From the NCBI GenBank assembly GCA_026785875.1, contig JAJAZF010000431.1:1-5591 (forward strand): 5,591 nucleotides of DNA. The letters are read 5' to 3'. Positions within the stretch are counted from its first letter, which is position 1, and each line of letters starts with the position of its first letter. Positions 4,196-5,591 of the stretch are shown piece after piece. The translations under genes were made by a program, and so were the position numbers. The notes beneath the pieces were generated by a model. That model searched no databases. It had not been told where the DNA came from and saw nothing but the letters and a program-made list of their open reading frames with translations. The DNA comes from Chamaesiphon sp. Lineage in GTDB: Bacteria > Cyanobacteriota > Cyanobacteriia > Cyanobacteriales > Chamaesiphonaceae.

Positions 4196-5578
4196 ATGCC
4201 TAAAGCCACGAGCCAAAAGCGACTCAATCGGGATCATGCCAGACAACAGCAAAGACCAATGGTGGAAGAAGAAGTGATTGCGGCACAACTAAAGGCATTG
4301 GTAACACCAGCCATCACTGCCCAAGAAAACTACTATCGCCAGTTGGGAATGAGAGATCGAATTTTAAATCTACCATTTATGGTGGCGGCGATACTGACGT
4401 TGTTATGGCGAGATGTAGCGTCAGTCAGAGAAATGACGAGAATGCTAGGGCGAGAAGGATTCTTGTGGTGTTCGCCCACACAAGTGACACAACAAGCCAT
4501 TTCCCAGAGATTCTTAACATTTCCAGCCGAGTTATTTGAAAGAGTATTTAAGGAATTATTACCAGAGTTTCAAAAAAGATGGCTTAGTCGAATCAAGCGA
4601 CCATTACCAGATAGCATTCAATTCGCCAGTGGTAAATTCGAGCGAATTTGGGCGTGTGATGGTTCAACATTAGAAGCAATTTTCAGGAAATTAAATAGTT
4701 TAGAAGATGTGCCGATAGGGAAATTAGCGGGGAAAATGGGAGTAGTAATCGATCTAATTACCAGACTACCAGTAGCGATCTGGTTTAGAGAGAATCCCAA
4801 AGCATCAGATGTTAACTTTGAGTCAGACATCTTGAATATCATCATGAGTAAAACACTAATATTGCTAGACAGAGGATTTTATCACTTTCGATTTTGGCAG
4901 CAACTGGTTGATAAAGAGGTTCATTTTATCACTCGATTAAAGAAAGGAGCAGCCCTGGAAATCAAGCAAATATTTACAGATAGCTATAGTATCCGAGATC
5001 GTCTAGTCAGAATGGGTTCGGGCACACAGAAAACACCATATATCACTGTTCGCTTGGTGGAAATTCGCTCAGGTAAAGCGTGGCATTCTTATTTAACTAG
5101 CGTAATTGACCCGTTGATTCTACCCCCTTATGTAGTTGCTGACTTATATGGAAAACGGTGGCGAATCGAAGAGGCATTCAACACTGTCAAAAGACTATTG
5201 GGATTAAGTTACTTGTGGACTGGTTCGATTAATGGAATTCAATTACAACTTTGGGGAACTTGGCTATTTTATGCGGTTTTAGTCGATTTGGGTGATGCGA
5301 TAGCTGATGAGTTGGCTTTACCATTTGACCGCATCTCCTTAGAGATGACTTATCGAGGTCTTTATCATTTTTATGTCGCTCATCAAAAAGGCTTGGCTAC
5401 CGATCCAGTTCTCTATTTTGCAGCGAAGGAGAATCAAGATTTGGGCGTTGTTAAAACTATTCGTAAACCCAATGTCAAATTAATTATTGCCCCTTTCCCT
5501 GAGTCCGCCAATAGGCACATCAATTTTTTCTTTGATCAATCCCCTCAAGTCCGCTTGACAACTGCCTCACAAGCTTAA
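4196..5578 (+). CDS. IS4-family DDE transposase
   Basis: The 460-residue protein (MPKATSQKRLNRDH...) catalyses cut-and-paste transposition of its element through an RNase H-like DDE domain. The catalytic residues are visible: D155 in IWACDGSTLEAI, D225 in LILLDRGFYHF, and E325 in YGKRWRIEEAFNTVKRLLGL. The last peptide contains the IS4 signature Y-x2-R-x3-E-x6-K (Y318, R321, E325, K332). The N-terminal region (about 1-110) is basic and helical, as expected for terminal-repeat binding. Between D225 and E325 lies the beta-strand insertion usual in IS4 enzymes. Length is normal and no frameshift is seen, so it is probably active. The TAA stop at 5576-5578 lies inside the right inverted repeat. 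Codon use is AT-rich, unlike the GC-rich gene it interrupts, consistent with separate origins. Confidence 0.93.
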   Translation: MPKATSQKRLNRDHARQQQRPMVEEEVIAAQLKALVTPAITAQENYYRQLGMRDRILNLPFMVAAILTLLWRDVASVREMTRMLGREGFLWCSPTQVTQQAISQRFLTFPAELFERVFKELLPEFQKRWLSRIKRPLPDSIQFASGKFERIWACDGSTLEAIFRKLNSLEDVPIGKLAGKMGVVIDLITRLPVAIWFRENPKASDVNFESDILNIIMSKTLILLDRGFYHFRFWQQLVDKEVHFITRLKKGAALEIKQIFTDSYSIRDRLVRMGSGTQKTPYITVRLVEIRSGKAWHSYLTSVIDPLILPPYVVADLYGKRWRIEEAFNTVKRLLGLSYLWTGSINGIQLQLWGTWLFYAVLVDLGDAIADELALPFDRISLEMTYRGLYHFYVAHQKGLATDPVLYFAAKENQDLGVVKTIRKPNVKLIIAPFPESANRHINFFFDQSPQVRLTTASQA

Positions 5579-5591
5579 CTTGTCACTGATG
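5574..5591 (-). repeat. Right terminal inverted repeat of the IS4-family element
   Basis: CTTAACTTGTCACTGATG is the inverted partner of 4103-4120 with one mismatch. It includes the stop codon of the transposase and ends at the window edge. Confidence 0.88.

Larger units (their letters stand above)
4103..5591 (+). mobile_element. IS4-family insertion sequence, apparently complete
   Basis: The element is bounded by imperfect 18-bp terminal inverted repeats at 4103-4120 and 5574-5591 (17 of 18 match) and carries one full transposase gene. The measured span is 1489 bp, normal for the family. The right repeat coincides with the last base of the window, so the target duplication cannot be read; bases just left of 4103 are GTGGTAGGT. 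It interrupts the beta-sandwich gene on the minus strand. Confidence 0.88.

Overview
The window looks like a mobile-element-rich accessory region of a cyanobacterial chromosome or plasmid, probably filamentous. The evidence is an ISAzo13-type transposase tail, an Rpn/DUF4351 remnant, an IS4-family element and group II intron tails, all set in AT-rich spacers. Taxonomy is inferred from these families; no rRNA or diagnostic housekeeping gene is present.

Layout. Positions 3-110 hold the last 35 codons of an ISAzo13-like transposase. It abuts the C-terminal end of an Rpn-family (DUF4351) protein, about 139-366, that has lost its start. A 13-bp hairpin follows at 380-409. Positions 491-565 are the 3' end of a group II intron on the minus strand: a canonical 34-nt domain V, then domain VI. 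The last 38 nt of this intron recur perfectly in inverted orientation at 3464-3501, where domain V is absent or wrecked.

Between the two intron tails lies a cargo segment that is visibly more GC-rich than its surroundings. It carries two co-oriented genes. The first, 920-1825, encodes an unrecognised beta-rich protein of 301 aa. The second, 1973-3148, encodes a beta-lactamase/transpeptidase-fold serine hydrolase with SLLK and KVG motifs. Each gene is preceded by a near-identical 17-18 nt element ending in GTTAGGC, at 827-842 and 1898-1914. A diverged relative follows the second gene. This resembles the right half of integron attC sites, so an integron-like cassette array is a hypothesis worth testing; no integrase is visible. 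Upstream spacer contains a 34-bp dyad (681-714) with a 10-bp-period direct repeat, a possible operator.

Downstream, 3651-4102 on the minus strand is the C-terminal part of a CARDB/NEW3-like beta-sandwich protein. Its 5' part is cut off by an apparently complete IS4-family element (4103-5591; 17/18-matching terminal inverted repeats; full DDE transposase with the Y-R-E-K signature). The right inverted repeat ends on the last base of the window.

The only clearly intact genes are the two cargo genes and the IS4 transposase. The rest is debris of repeated insertion. The two cargo genes may be co-transcribed or may be independent cassettes; nothing in the sequence shows a shared pathway.
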